From positions 186,001-250,000 of the forward strand of contig NZ_QPJC01000005.1 in NCBI RefSeq assembly GCF_003337235.1: 64,000 nucleotides of DNA. The letters run 5' to 3'. The notes under the pieces were generated by a model. The model saw only the letters and a program-made list of their open reading frames with translations, was not told the origin of the DNA and made no database searches. Position 1 is the stretch's first letter; the number at the start of each line of letters is the position of its first letter. Below, piece by piece: positions 45,886-54,724 of the stretch. The DNA is from Halopolyspora algeriensis (GTDB lineage Bacteria; Actinomycetota; Actinomycetes; Mycobacteriales; Pseudonocardiaceae). Both the position numbers and the translations under genes were made by a program.

Positions 45886-46533
45886 GTGAGGTTCCTTCGT
45901 CGAAGCAGCACCGACCAGGCCACCACCGCCGATCCCGGAAGCGGGACTGTGCAGTCGGCGGAGGGGACCACTGCCGAGCACACTGCCGCCAAGGGACGCC
46001 CGACCCCGAAGCGCAGGGAGGCCGAGAACAGGCGCCGGGGTCCCGTGGCGCCACCACCCCGGACACAGCGCGAGGCCATCAAGCGCATGCGCGGCAACAA
46101 GCAGAGCAAGGAGGAACGCCGCAAGGCCGCCGCCGAGCGCCGCGAGCGCATGATGGCCGGGGACGATCGTTATCTCATGCCACGCGACCGCGGGCCGGTC
46201 CGGGCCCATGTCCGCGACATCGTCGACTCGCGCCGCCACCTGATGGGCCTGTTCATGCCCCTGGTGCTCATCGTGTTCGCCACGACCCTGGTGCAAAATA
46301 TCGTCGTCCAGCAGTACGCGACCCTGGCCACCCTGGTCCTGCTCCTCACGATGCTCTTCGAGGGCTTCGTTCTCGGCAGGGTCGTCAACCGGCGCGTCCG
46401 TGCGAAATATCCGGATGCCAAGGACCGCCCGTTGAGCATCGGCTGGTACGCCTTCACGCGGGCGATGCAGATCCGCAAGCTCCGGGTGCCACGTCCCCGC
46501 GTCACCCCGCGGGACGCCGCCAAGGTCGGTTGA
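45886..46533 (+). CDS. DUF3043 membrane protein
   Basis: A 215-residue actinobacterial membrane protein of DUF3043, in the position of Rv2206. The basic N-terminal half (KGRPTPKRREAENRRRG; RKAAAERRERMMAGDDRYLMPRDRGPVRAHVRDIVDSRR) is cytoplasmic and probably binds nucleic acid or phospholipid; two helices follow (LMGLFMPLVLIVFATTLVQNIVV; LATLVLLLTMLFEGFVLGRVV), then a basic tail. GTG 45886 starts VRFLRRSS. The function is unknown. Confidence 0.85.
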   Translation: MRFLRRSSTDQATTADPGSGTVQSAEGTTAEHTAAKGRPTPKRREAENRRRGPVAPPPRTQREAIKRMRGNKQSKEERRKAAAERRERMMAGDDRYLMPRDRGPVRAHVRDIVDSRRHLMGLFMPLVLIVFATTLVQNIVVQQYATLATLVLLLTMLFEGFVLGRVVNRRVRAKYPDAKDRPLSIGWYAFTRAMQIRKLRVPRPRVTPRDAAKVG

Positions 46534-46576
46534 GCGGACGCGCCACCCACCGGGTGGTGTTCCGCCGCGATCGATC

Positions 46577-46589
46577 TAGGGTTCCGGGT
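46577..46589 (+). promoter_or_regulatory. -10 box of leaderless promoter for aldo/keto reductase gene
   Basis: TAGGGT (46577-46582) is followed by 7 nt and the ATG at 46590. Confidence 0.6.
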
Positions 46590-47576
46590 ATGGAGTTTCG
46601 TCGCCTCGGCAACAGCGGCCTGAACATCAGCGAGATCGCCTACGGAAACTGGCTCACGCACGGTTCCCAGATCGAGGAGGAGCAGGCGCAGGAGTGCGTT
46701 CGTGCTGCGCTCGACGCGGGCATCACGTCCTACGACACGGCGGATGTGTACGCAGGCACCAGGGCGGAGTCCGTGCTCGGCCGCGCGCTGACCGGTGTGC
46801 GCCGGGAAAGCGTGGAGATCTTCACGAAGGTCTACTTCCCCACCGGTGAGGGCCGCAACGACCGCGGTCTCGGCCGCAAGCACATCATGGAATCCTGCAA
46901 TGCCTCGCTGCGCAGGCTGCAGACGGAGTACGTCGACCTGTATCAGGCGCACCGGTTCGACCGCACGGTGCCGCTGGAAGAAACGATGACCGCGTTCGCC
47001 GACCTGGTTCGCCAGGGCAAGGCGCTCTACATCGGCGTCTCGGAGTGGAACGCCGAGCAGATCTCGCGGGCCGCGGAGCTGGCTCGCGAACTGCGGGTTC
47101 CCCTGGTCTCCAATCAGCCGCAGTACTCGATGCTGTGGCGGGTCATCGAATCTCAGGTGGTGCCCACCTGTGAGCGGGAAGGCATCGGGCAGATCGTGTG
47201 GTCCCCGATCGCCCAGGGAGCGCTCACCGGCAAGTATCTGCCGGGGCAGCAACCACCCACGGGCTCGCGCGCCACGGACGAGACCGGGGGCGCGAACATG
47301 ATCTCGCGGTGGATGCGCGACGAGGTGCTGGAGCGGGTGCAGCAGCTCAAGCCCATCGCCTCGGACCTCGGGCTGTCGATGGCCCAGCTCGCGGTGGCAT
47401 GGGTGCTGAACAACAGCAACGTCTCGGCGGCGATCATCGGTGCCTCGCGCCCGGAGCAGGTCGTCGACAACGCGGCCGCCGCCGGTGTCACACTGGAGCA
47501 GGACGTCCTCGACAGGATCGACGAGATCCTGGACGACCTGCCGGAAACCGATCCGCGGCACACCACCACCCCGTGA
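46590..47576 (+). CDS. Aldo/keto reductase
   Basis: A 328-residue NADPH-dependent reductase with the TIM-barrel fold, closest to the YghZ / potassium-channel beta-subunit type. The catalytic residues are in YDTADVYAGTRAE (Asp, Tyr), IFTKVYFP (Lys) and YQAHRFD (His); GASRPEQVVDNAAA is the NADP-binding end. It begins directly at the domain (MEFRRLGNSGL). It is followed 10 nt later by cobU but the two are probably unrelated in function. Its substrate is a small carbonyl compound that cannot be named. Confidence 0.92.
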   Translation: MEFRRLGNSGLNISEIAYGNWLTHGSQIEEEQAQECVRAALDAGITSYDTADVYAGTRAESVLGRALTGVRRESVEIFTKVYFPTGEGRNDRGLGRKHIMESCNASLRRLQTEYVDLYQAHRFDRTVPLEETMTAFADLVRQGKALYIGVSEWNAEQISRAAELARELRVPLVSNQPQYSMLWRVIESQVVPTCEREGIGQIVWSPIAQGALTGKYLPGQQPPTGSRATDETGGANMISRWMRDEVLERVQQLKPIASDLGLSMAQLAVAWVLNNSNVSAAIIGASRPEQVVDNAAAAGVTLEQDVLDRIDEILDDLPETDPRHTTTP

Positions 47577-47586
47577 GGGGGTGTTC

Positions 47587-48135
47587 GTGACGCACCGCAC
47601 GCTGGTTCTCGGTGGCGCTCGCTCGGGTAAATCGGCACATGCCGAGGGACTGCTTCCTGCGACGGAGCCGGTGATCTACGTGGCGACCTCGCGGCACGAT
47701 CCCGAGGATGCCGAGTGGTCCGAGCGGATCGCCGCCCACGTCGCACGCCGGCCGCCCGGCTGGCGTACTTCGGAGGCCCCGCATCCGGACGATGTACGGC
47801 AAGTCCTGCGGGCTGCCACCTCCTCGGGTCCGGCACTGCTGGTCGACGATCTGGCGACGTGGCTGACCGGAACCCTGGACGATGCGGCGGCCTGGGAACG
47901 TGATCCGCAGGGGCTGGCCACCGTTGCCGGACACTGCGATGCCCTCGTGGCCACGGTCGGTGATTGCCCTGCCCGTCTGGTGCTGGTCTCGGCCGAAGTC
48001 GGGCTGGGCATCGTTCCCGCGACCAGGTCCGGAAGGCTTTTCCGGGACGAGCTCGGCGCGCTCAACGCGCGACTCGCCGAGGTGTGCGACGAGGTGGTCC
48101 TGCTCGTCGCCGGGGTGCCGCTCCGCTTGCGTTGA
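47587..48135 (+). CDS. cobU: Adenosylcobinamide kinase/guanylyltransferase
   Basis: A 182-residue bifunctional CobU/CobP that phosphorylates adenosylcobinamide and attaches GMP in cobalamin nucleotide-loop assembly. LVLGGARSGKSAHAE is the P-loop; VIYVATSRHDPEDAEWSERIAAHVARRPPGWRTSEAP carries the catalytic His region, and LVSAEVGLGIVPATRSGRLFRDELGALN the conserved C-terminal block. GTG 47587 with GAGGGG 6 nt upstream is chosen over GTG 47581. It leads cobU-cobT-cobS. Confidence 0.92.
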   Translation: MTHRTLVLGGARSGKSAHAEGLLPATEPVIYVATSRHDPEDAEWSERIAAHVARRPPGWRTSEAPHPDDVRQVLRAATSSGPALLVDDLATWLTGTLDDAAAWERDPQGLATVAGHCDALVATVGDCPARLVLVSAEVGLGIVPATRSGRLFRDELGALNARLAEVCDEVVLLVAGVPLRLR

Positions 48136-48165
48136 GCGGGGACCGAACGATTACGGAGGTAAGAC

Positions 48166-49314
48166 TTGTCCACCGTGCCCGATTCGTTTCAGTCGAGCAC
48201 CCGAGCTCACGCGCCTGAACACCCTCCCGAGTTCGCCGCGGTGCAGGCTCCCGACGAGCAGGCGGGCAGGGAGGCGGTGGCCCGGCAGGAACAGCTCACC
48301 AAGCCCGCCGGATCACTGGGCCGACTGGAGGAGCTCGGCGTGTGGGCCGCTGCCCGGCAGGGCGCCTGCCCCCCGCATCCCTTCGCTCGCCCGCGTGTGG
48401 TGATCTTCGCCGGGGATCACGGCATCGCCTCCAGTGGCGTGTCGGCCTACCCGAGTGAGGTCACCGAGCAGATGGTGACCAATTTCCTCACCGGCGGCGC
48501 GGCGATCAACGCCCTCGCCTCCGGTTCCGGCGCGAGCGTGCGCGTGGTGGACATGGCTGTCGATGCCGACACCTCGGAGATCGTCAGCGCGCACAAGGTG
48601 CGGCGCGGCTCCGGCTCGATCGACCGTACCGACGCCCTCACATCCGAGCAGGCACACGCCGCCGTGGCCGCCGGGCGAGCGGTGGCCGACGAGGAGGTGG
48701 ACAGCGGCGCGGACCTGCTCGTCGCCGGCGACATGGGCATCGCCAACACGACGCCGGCCGCGGTGCTCATCGCGGCACTCACCGGCAGTGAACCGGTGTC
48801 CGTGGTGGGGCGCGGTACCGGAATCGACGATGACGCGTGGATGCGCAAGACGACTGCGATCCGGGATGCGTTGCGGCGGGCTCGCACGGTGGTCGACGAC
48901 CCGATCGCATTGCTGCGCACCTCGGCAGGAGCCGACATCGCCGCCATGGCCGGTTTCCTCGCGCAAGCCGCGGTGCGGCGCACCCCCGTCATCCTGGACG
49001 GCGTCGTCGTGGGCTCGGCCGCGATGGTGGCCGAGGAGCTGGCTCCGGGAGCTCGGCAGTGGTGGCTGGCCGGACACCGTTCGGTCGAGCCCGGTGCCTC
49101 GCTGGTGCTGGATCATCTCGACCTCGAACCGGTGCTGGATCTGGGTATGCGGCTCGGTGAGGGTTCCGGCGCGGTGACGGCACTGCCGCTGCTGACGGCG
49201 GGCATACGCGTGCTCGCCGAGATGGCCACCTTCGGCGAGGCCGGGATCGGTGGCCCGACCGCGGCGGAAGCTTCCGGTCCCTCCGCGGAGGGACGCTCCG
49301 GGAAATCGTTCTGA
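48166..49314 (+). CDS. cobT: Nicotinate-nucleotide--dimethylbenzimidazole phosphoribosyltransferase
   Basis: A 382-residue CobT that makes alpha-ribazole phosphate, the lower ligand part of cobalamin. [52 protein letters not shown] and GRGTGIDDD are family blocks; Glu for base deprotonation lies near the C-terminus ([10 protein letters not shown]). It starts with TTG at 48166, a rare codon choice, supported by a perfect GGAGGT 5 nt upstream; GTG 48175 is too far into the ribosome window. It is 30 nt after cobU. Confidence 0.93.
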   Translation: MSTVPDSFQSSTRAHAPEHPPEFAAVQAPDEQAGREAVARQEQLTKPAGSLGRLEELGVWAAARQGACPPHPFARPRVVIFAGDHGIASSGVSAYPSEVTEQMVTNFLTGGAAINALASGSGASVRVVDMAVDADTSEIVSAHKVRRGSGSIDRTDALTSEQAHAAVAAGRAVADEEVDSGADLLVAGDMGIANTTPAAVLIAALTGSEPVSVVGRGTGIDDDAWMRKTTAIRDALRRARTVVDDPIALLRTSAGADIAAMAGFLAQAAVRRTPVILDGVVVGSAAMVAEELAPGARQWWLAGHRSVEPGASLVLDHLDLEPVLDLGMRLGEGSGAVTALPLLTAGIRVLAEMATFGEAGIGGPTAAEASGPSAEGRSGKSF

Positions 49315-49327
49315 CGCGAGCTGCTCC

Positions 49328-50071
49328 GTGGACGGTTTTCGACTCGCCCTGTCCCTGCTGAGTGTGGTGCCCGTTCGGGTCGGCACCGTCGATGCGCGAA
49401 CGGGACGCCGGGCCATCGGGGTTGCCCCGCTGGTCGGTGCTCTGCTCGGCGCGTTCGCCGCTCTGCTGCTGTGGGCACTGACCGCGCTCTCCGCGCCTGC
49501 CCTGCTCGCCGGTCTCATCACGGTGGGAGCTCTGGTGCTGGCCACCCGGGGGATGCACATCGACGGCCTGGCCGACACGGTCGACGGGCTCGGCTGCTAC
49601 GGCCCGCCGGAACGCGCGCTGTCGGTGATGCGCGACGGCAGCACCGGGCCGTTCGCCGTGGCCGCCCTGATCCTGGTCCTGGCGATCCAGGTGGTCGGCC
49701 TCTCCGACCTCGCGCGAGCCGGGGACTGGGCGGCGGTGGTGCTGGCCTGGTCCGTGGGACGCGCGGCTTTCGTGCTGTGCTGCCGCCGCGGGGTTCCGGC
49801 CGCGAGACCGGAGGGGCTGGGTGCGCTGGTGGCGGGATCCCAGCCGGCCTGGGTGGTATTCGTCTGGTGGGGGGTGCTGGCAGCGCTGGGTGCGTTCGCC
49901 ACCGGTGGTGCGTGGTGGATCGGTGTGCTCGCGGTACTGCTGACCGGTGCCGCCCTCCTGGTTTTCACCGGGCATGTGCGCCGCAGGTTCGGCGGGATCA
50001 CCGGTGATGTGCTCGGCGCGTCCGGCGAGCTGTCCACCACGGCGGTGCTGGCGGTGTGCACCCTGGCCTGA
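49328..50071 (+). CDS. cobS: Adenosylcobinamide-GDP ribazoletransferase
   Basis: A 247-residue membrane enzyme for the last joining step of cobalamin synthesis. FRLALSLLSVVPVRVG opens the family, GMHIDGLADTVDGLGCYG carries the metal-binding acidic residues and MRDGSTGPFA follows; six or so hydrophobic helices make up the rest. GTG 49328 lies 13 nt after the cobT stop with only a weak GAG-containing site, so it may depend on coupling. No cobalamin riboswitch precedes the cob genes here. Confidence 0.92.
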   Translation: MDGFRLALSLLSVVPVRVGTVDARTGRRAIGVAPLVGALLGAFAALLLWALTALSAPALLAGLITVGALVLATRGMHIDGLADTVDGLGCYGPPERALSVMRDGSTGPFAVAALILVLAIQVVGLSDLARAGDWAAVVLAWSVGRAAFVLCCRRGVPAARPEGLGALVAGSQPAWVVFVWWGVLAALGAFATGGAWWIGVLAVLLTGAALLVFTGHVRRRFGGITGDVLGASGELSTTAVLAVCTLA

Positions 50072-50311
50072 CGGGTCCCTTCAGAATGGTTTTTGCACGC
50101 TTGATCAGCCTGAGCAAACCGACCGGCTCCGGCTGTTTCAGTTCGTTGCCCCAGCTGGGGCATATGCAAGGCAGGGGGCCACGTGATGGAGAGTGGCTAC
50201 CTGATGTGGCCTCCAACGCTGGGCAACCCCTTCTCTTGGAAGGACTGCATCTGAGAAGGCGGTTCACCGACCACCGCGCCAGGTCGATCATGAAAGCACT
50301 CCTGAGGAGGG
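50072..50311. ncRNA. Candidate structured RNA element, AT-richer, between convergent genes
   Basis: This 240-nt gap is visibly lower in GC than its surroundings and packed with complementary segments: TTGCA 50093-50097 with TGCAA 50165-50169; AAAC 50116-50119 with GTTT 50135-50138 flanked by CTG/CAG; the self-complementary CCCCAGCTGGGG 50149-50160; a 9-bp stem 50174-50182 with 50206-50214; and CCTTCTC 50229-50235 with GAGAAGG 50253-50259. The first pair would enclose the next two, giving a multi-branch fold. The strand is unknown. It may be an RNA gene, a degraded repeat, or a complex terminator; I do not recognise it. Confidence 0.3.
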
Positions 50312-50596
50312 CTATCCGCCTGCTACGGACGGGATCACCAGAACCTCCGCGCCGTCGGCGAGCCGAGATGCCGCACCGTCCAGCTCCCGGCATTCCCGCC
50401 CGTCGAGGTAGAAGTTCACATAGCGGCGCAGCGCTCGGCGCTCGTCCCGCAGACGCCGCTCGAGGGCCGGGTGACGAGCGTGCAGCTCGTCCAGCACGCC
50501 GCCCAGTGTGGCGCCCTCGGACACCTCGATCTCCACTCGTGGGGCACCGTCCGCACTCGCCCGCAGCATCTGCGGCAGCAGCAGCGTGATCCGCAT
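50312..50596 (-). CDS. MoaD/ThiS-like sulfur-carrier protein
   Basis: A 94-residue beta-grasp protein ending in the required Gly-Gly (IPSVAGG), where an activating enzyme would form a thiocarboxylate. MRITLLLPQMLRASADGAPRVEIEV, TLGGVLDELHARHPAL and RRYVNFYLDGRE follow the MoaD/ThiS/ubiquitin-like order. ATG 50596 lies 10 nt after the upstream propeller gene, so the two are one operon. No moaE, thiF/moeB or thiG is in the window, so the acceptor of the sulfur is unknown. Confidence 0.88.
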   Translation of the reverse strand: MRITLLLPQMLRASADGAPRVEIEVSEGATLGGVLDELHARHPALERRLRDERRALRRYVNFYLDGRECRELDGAASRLADGAEVLVIPSVAGG

Positions 50597-50606
50597 CCGC
50601 CTCACC

Positions 50607-51695
50607 TCAGACCGTCGCCGCGCGGACCGAGAGCACGTCGGGCAGGTGCCCGGCGATCCGGCGCCAGCTGTCTCCCTCGTCCGCGCTGGCATAGACCTCA
50701 CCGGAACGGGAGCCGAAGTACACCCCGGCCGGGTCGGCATCGTCGAGGCACAGCGCGTCCCGCATCACCGCCGACCAGAATCCTTCCCTCGGCAATCCGT
50801 CGGACAGGGCGCTCCACGATTCACCCGCGTCCTCGCTGCGGTAGACACGGCAGCGGCCGTCGGGCGGGAAGCGCCTGGCGTCGGCGACCAGCGGGAAGCC
50901 GTAGACGACATCGGGGCGGTGCGGATGCACGGCGATCGGGAAACCGAAGTCGCCGGGTAGGCCATCGGCGATCGAGTGCCAGCTGCTCGCTCCGTCGTCG
51001 CTGCGGTACACCCCGTGGTGGTGCTGCAGGAAGAACCGCTCCGGTGCCGCCGGATGTCCGGCGACCTTGTGCACGCACTGACCGAACTCCGGGTATTCCT
51101 CGGGCAGGAAGTATGCGTGAATGCCCCGATTGCTCGCCTGCCAGCTGGTTCCGCCGTCCTCGGTGCGGTACACGCCACCGGTGGACATCGCCACGATCAT
51201 CCGCTGCGGATCTTGGGGATGCGCCAGGATGGTGTGCACCGCCTGCCCGCCACCTCCCGGGAACCACTCCTTGCGGTGCGGGTGCTCCCACAGACCGCGG
51301 ACCAGTTCATACGTGCGGCCACCGTCCTGGGAACGGAACAGCGCGGATGGTTCCGTCCCGGCGTAGACCACATCGGGTTCGTCGGCGGGTCCGGGGGCGA
51401 TCTGCCACACCCGGGTCAGCGCCGCGTCGGTATCGGCGGGAAAGGCCACGGGGGCGTGCTCCGGCTCTTGCCAGCTCGCACCCAGATCGTCGCTGGTGAG
51501 CACGCTCGGACCGAAGTGCTCGCTGGTGGCCGCGACCAGGATCCGCGGGCGGCGGCGCGTGTCGATGGCCACCGCGTAGATATCGGCCATGGGCAGGTGC
51601 GGCCCGGTCACCTCCCACGTGGTGCGGCCGTGACGGCTGGTGGCCAGCCACAGTCCCTTCCTCGTCCCGATCGCCAGCAACACCGTCGCTGCCAT
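50607..51695 (-). CDS. Asp-box (BNR) beta-propeller protein, sialidase-like
   Basis: A 362-residue propeller with at least six Asp boxes (S/T-x-D-x-G-x-x-W/Y): SDDLGASW, SQDGGRTY, TEDGGTSW, SDDGASSW, SEDAGESW, SADEGDSW. There is no signal peptide and no sialidase FRIP/Arg triad that I can see, so a glycosidase label would be misleading; it resembles VPS10/sortilin-like and photosystem-stability propellers. ATG 51695 has GGGAGG 5 nt upstream. It precedes the MoaD-like gene by 10 nt, a pairing that suggests a shared process. The function is unknown. Confidence 0.85.
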   Translation of the reverse strand: MAATVLLAIGTRKGLWLATSRHGRTTWEVTGPHLPMADIYAVAIDTRRRPRILVAATSEHFGPSVLTSDDLGASWQEPEHAPVAFPADTDAALTRVWQIAPGPADEPDVVYAGTEPSALFRSQDGGRTYELVRGLWEHPHRKEWFPGGGGQAVHTILAHPQDPQRMIVAMSTGGVYRTEDGGTSWQASNRGIHAYFLPEEYPEFGQCVHKVAGHPAAPERFFLQHHHGVYRSDDGASSWHSIADGLPGDFGFPIAVHPHRPDVVYGFPLVADARRFPPDGRCRVYRSEDAGESWSALSDGLPREGFWSAVMRDALCLDDADPAGVYFGSRSGEVYASADEGDSWRRIAGHLPDVLSVRAATV

Positions 51696-51892
51696 GGTCA
51701 CCTCCCGGTTGCGTTCCCGCTCTCGCCGTACGTCGGACCTCGCCGTACTTCAGACTTCGCCGAGCTCCGACTCTCATCGGGAAACTACTCGGAGCCCCCG
51801 ACGAACACCGTCGACGAACACCAGGCAACAGTTCTCGAGCCACCGGAAAACCCCGCGAACGGCAGTGGTTCGGCGTTCGTGCGGCAGAAGAA

Positions 51893-51917
51893 CGGCGCTC
51901 CCCGGTGGGGAGCGCCG
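51893..51917. terminator. Perfect 11-bp hairpin terminating ilvE
   Basis: Arms 51893-51903 and 51907-51917 pair perfectly around a 3-nt loop, 22 nt beyond the ilvE stop on the minus strand. Confidence 0.75.
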
Positions 51918-51939
51918 TGGACAGCCGTGCGGGTGCGCT

Positions 51940-53043
51940 TCAGACGAGCGGGGTCATCCATCCGTTGGTGTCGGTGAGCACGCCCTGCTGGATACCGGTG
52001 AGCTTCTCGCGCAAGGACATGGTCACCGCACCGGGCCGACCGTCCCCGATGGTGAACTCGCCCTCGCTGTGCTTGACGTGCCCGACGGGAGTGATGACGG
52101 CGGCGGTGCCACAGGCGAAGACCTCGGTCAGTTCGCCGGAGGCAGCCTTCTTCTCCCATTCCTCGGTCGTGATCCGCCGCTCCTCGACCTGCATACCGAG
52201 TTCCTCACCGAGGCGGAGCAGCGAGGAGCGGGTGATGCCGGGCAGCAGGCTGCCGCTCAGCTCGGGTGTCACCAGGCGGGCGTCGGCTCCCGAGCCGAAC
52301 ACGAAGAACAGGTTCATCCCGCCCATTTCCTCGACGGCACGCCGCTCGGCCGCATCCAGCCACACGACCTGGTCGCAGCCTTGTTCGGACGCTTGAGCCT
52401 GTGCGAGGAACGAGGCCGCGTAGTTACCGGCGAACTTCGCCGCACCGGTTCCTCCGGGGGCCGCACGGACGTACTCGTGGCTCAACCACACCGTGACCGG
52501 TTTGATCCCACCGGAGAAGTACGACCCGGCCGGTGAGGCGATCAGCATGTACAGGTACGAGTCCGACGGCCGGTTGACGCCGAGACTGGCCTCGGTGGAG
52601 ATCATGAACGGCCGCAGGTACAGCGAGCTCTCCCCCTCCTCGGGGACCCAATGCCCGTCGACGGCGACCAGCTCTCGCAGGGAGTCGAGGAACAGCTCGT
52701 CCGGAAGTTCGGGCATGGCCAGCCGCCGCGCCGAACTGCGGAACCGCGCCGCATTCGCCTCCGGCCGGAACGAGGCGACCGAGCCGTCCGGTTGCCGGTA
52801 GGCCTTCAGGCCCTCGAAGATGGCCTGCCCGTAGTGCAACACCGTGGTGGCCGGGTCGAGTTCGATCGAGTGATACGGCTCGAGACGGGCATCGTGCCAG
52901 CCGCGTGCACCGCTCCAGCGGATCGTGATCATGTGATCGGTGAAGTGCTGTCCGAATCCCGGATTTGCCAGTATTTCGGTCCGACGTTGTGCGGTGGTCG
53001 GTTGCGGATTGGAAGTCCGGGAAAACGACAGCAATTCACTCAT
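51940..53043 (-). CDS. ilvE: Branched-chain amino acid aminotransferase
   Basis: A 367-residue class IV PLP aminotransferase for the last step of valine, leucine and isoleucine synthesis. The PLP lysine is in [38 protein letters not shown] and [12 protein letters not shown] are conserved blocks, with [14 protein letters not shown] near the end. ATG 53043 follows TACGGT by 6 nt, so the message is probably leaderless. The size and position match Rv2210c. Confidence 0.95.
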   Translation of the reverse strand: MSELLSFSRTSNPQPTTAQRRTEILANPGFGQHFTDHMITIRWSGARGWHDARLEPYHSIELDPATTVLHYGQAIFEGLKAYRQPDGSVASFRPEANAARFRSSARRLAMPELPDELFLDSLRELVAVDGHWVPEEGESSLYLRPFMISTEASLGVNRPSDSYLYMLIASPAGSYFSGGIKPVTVWLSHEYVRAAPGGTGAAKFAGNYAASFLAQAQASEQGCDQVVWLDAAERRAVEEMGGMNLFFVFGSGADARLVTPELSGSLLPGITRSSLLRLGEELGMQVEERRITTEEWEKKAASGELTEVFACGTAAVITPVGHVKHSEGEFTIGDGRPGAVTMSLREKLTGIQQGVLTDTNGWMTPLV

Positions 53044-53055
53044 GTGCGTACCGTA
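53044..53055 (-). promoter_or_regulatory. -10 box of leaderless promoter for ilvE
   Basis: TACGGT on the minus strand (53055-53050) is followed by 6 nt and the ATG at 53043. Confidence 0.6.
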
Positions 53056-53192
53056 TCGCGCCCTTTCGAGCAGTGGAAACCGGCTCACCAAAACTTGGCC
53101 CTCCTAGTTTTTCGGTGGCCGGGGCGGGGTTGCTCGGGCAACGACTCGCCGGGGCCGGTCACCCGGCGGATCCGCGGGCGTGACGGCGCTTC

Positions 53193-53218
53193 CGCACCGG
53201 GCTGACCGGCCCGGTGCG
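53193..53218. terminator. Perfect 10-bp hairpin after APC permease gene
   Basis: Arms 53193-53202 and 53209-53218 pair perfectly with a 6-nt loop, starting 12 nt after the permease stop on the minus strand. Confidence 0.65.
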
Positions 53219-53229
53219 CAGCTTGCCGT

Positions 53230-54468
53230 TCAGCTCCAGCGCCGGGTGAGCACACCCCCCAGCAGGGGCCCCAGCACGGCGGCCCCCAGAGTTCCGAGCA
53301 TGGCCGGTACCGGCATGCTCATCGCCAGTATCACGCACAGCCCCACCCCCAGGCATGCCATGCGCATCCGCCATGTCGACTCGTTCACCAGGAGCACACG
53401 CGCACCGGCATTGGCGAACGCGTAGTGCACGAGCAGGCAGCATGCGGCCAGGGTGATCGCCTGGCCGGGTTCGACGAGTACCGCGAGCCCGGCAGCGGCG
53501 AGGCCGCCGCCGAGATCCAGGAGGTAGGGAGTACCGCCACCGGCCCTCCGGTCGAACAGGGTGGGCAGATCGCCGTCGGAGAGCACGGCCAGTGCCGTGG
53601 AGCGGAACAACTCGAGCGCACCGAGCAGCACGGGCAGCATCGCCAGCGCGGCCCCGGCGCCGACCAGGGAGGTGAGCGTGGCGGCGTCGGCCGCCTGCAG
53701 GGCACGGAGCATCGGGGCAGGCGACAGCGCGAGCCGTGCCGCACCGAGCTGGTGAAGCACGGAGACGCCCACGATCAGCAGGATGGCGACGGTGGCCGCG
53801 AACATCACGACGGCGGCACTGCGCATCGCCGGGCGCCCGTATCGGTCCCGCTCCTCGGCGGGCGCCGTCACCCGCTCGAAACCGAGGAACGCGAAGAACA
53901 TCGTCCCCGCCGCGGCGGGGATGCCCATCGGCGTGGTGTGCTGCGCAGAGGAACCGACAGGCGCCGGGGCGATCGCCCAGCACGCCAGGACCACCAGGGC
54001 CACAACAGCCGGAGTCAGGCCGAGCCACAACCACGCGGCGCCGCCCCGGATGCGGAGTCCCGCCGTCGCGGCGACCACGGTGAGCAGCACGAGCACGGCC
54101 GCGATGAGCGGACTCGACGTGGGCAGATAGGCCTCGATGCCGCCTGCGAGGGCTGCCATGGCGGCGACCTGCCCGAGCAGGTGTGTACCGGCGGCGATCC
54201 GTCCCGGGACAACGCCCAACTGCGCTCGGATACAGGTGTAGGCGGCACCGGGACCGCGGTAGGCGACCGACTGCTCGGCCGTCGACAGGGCACAACAGGC
54301 AGCCGCCAGGCCGGCGACCGGTATCCCGAGCAGCAGCCACGCTCCGGCCAGCGCCGAGGCGGGGGCCAACCCGAGGAACACCCCCGCCCCCAGCATCCCA
54401 CCGAGGCCGAACGGGATCGCGCCGGCATCGGTCGCGAGCCGCCGGGGCAGTTCCGATCGTTGCGCCAC
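53230..54468 (-). CDS. APC-family amino acid/polyamine permease
   Basis: A 412-residue transporter with about 12 membrane helices. IPFGLGGMLGAGVFLGLAPASALAG is the helix 1 region with the broken GxG substrate site, and FAFLGFERVTAPAEE is the helix 6 FxGFE motif that identifies the APC superfamily. It probably imports an amino acid by proton symport. GTG 54468 has GAGGG 7 nt upstream. It is divergent from pepA. The substrate is not predictable. Confidence 0.87.
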   Translation of the reverse strand: MAQRSELPRRLATDAGAIPFGLGGMLGAGVFLGLAPASALAGAWLLLGIPVAGLAAACCALSTAEQSVAYRGPGAAYTCIRAQLGVVPGRIAAGTHLLGQVAAMAALAGGIEAYLPTSSPLIAAVLVLLTVVAATAGLRIRGGAAWLWLGLTPAVVALVVLACWAIAPAPVGSSAQHTTPMGIPAAAGTMFFAFLGFERVTAPAEERDRYGRPAMRSAAVVMFAATVAILLIVGVSVLHQLGAARLALSPAPMLRALQAADAATLTSLVGAGAALAMLPVLLGALELFRSTALAVLSDGDLPTLFDRRAGGGTPYLLDLGGGLAAAGLAVLVEPGQAITLAACCLLVHYAFANAGARVLLVNESTWRMRMACLGVGLCVILAMSMPVPAMLGTLGAAVLGPLLGGVLTRRWS

Positions 54469-54535
54469 GTGATCACCCTCGCAGATGCGGGTGCTCCGGA
54501 CAGCCGCCTGTCGGCCGCCCCGGAAGCGACCCCAG

Positions 54536-54541
54536 AGTATA
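54536..54541 (-). promoter_or_regulatory. Candidate -10 box for APC permease gene
   Basis: On the minus strand TATACT matches the TATAAT consensus at five of six positions, about 68 nt upstream of the GTG at 54468. It sits in a locally AT-rich stretch. No clear -35 element is seen. Confidence 0.45.
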
Positions 54542-54640
54542 AAGCCCCGTGCCCACGCAGGGCCCGTGCCGGTGGAAATCGTTCACATTTACCGGATCCG
54601 CCGGGAAGCCGCCTGTTCCGCTCACCGGCGTCGAGCGTTC

Positions 54641-54646
54641 TAGAGT
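54641..54646 (+). promoter_or_regulatory. Candidate -10 box for leucyl aminopeptidase gene
   Basis: TAGAGT fits the TANNNT consensus about 80 nt upstream of the GTG at 54725. A weak TTCCGC lies 19 nt further upstream. Confidence 0.4.
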
Positions 54647-54724
54647 GCGGGGTGACTCCATCAACGCCGCGTGCCCGCGTGGACCGTTCGCGAAGGCACC
54701 GGCACGGCTCGAGAGGATCCGCAC

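Noticed and set aside
50072-50311. Cobalamin riboswitch near cobU-cobT-cobS
   Set aside because: The element lies downstream of cobS and between convergent genes, and the B12-box sequence is absent here and upstream of cobU.
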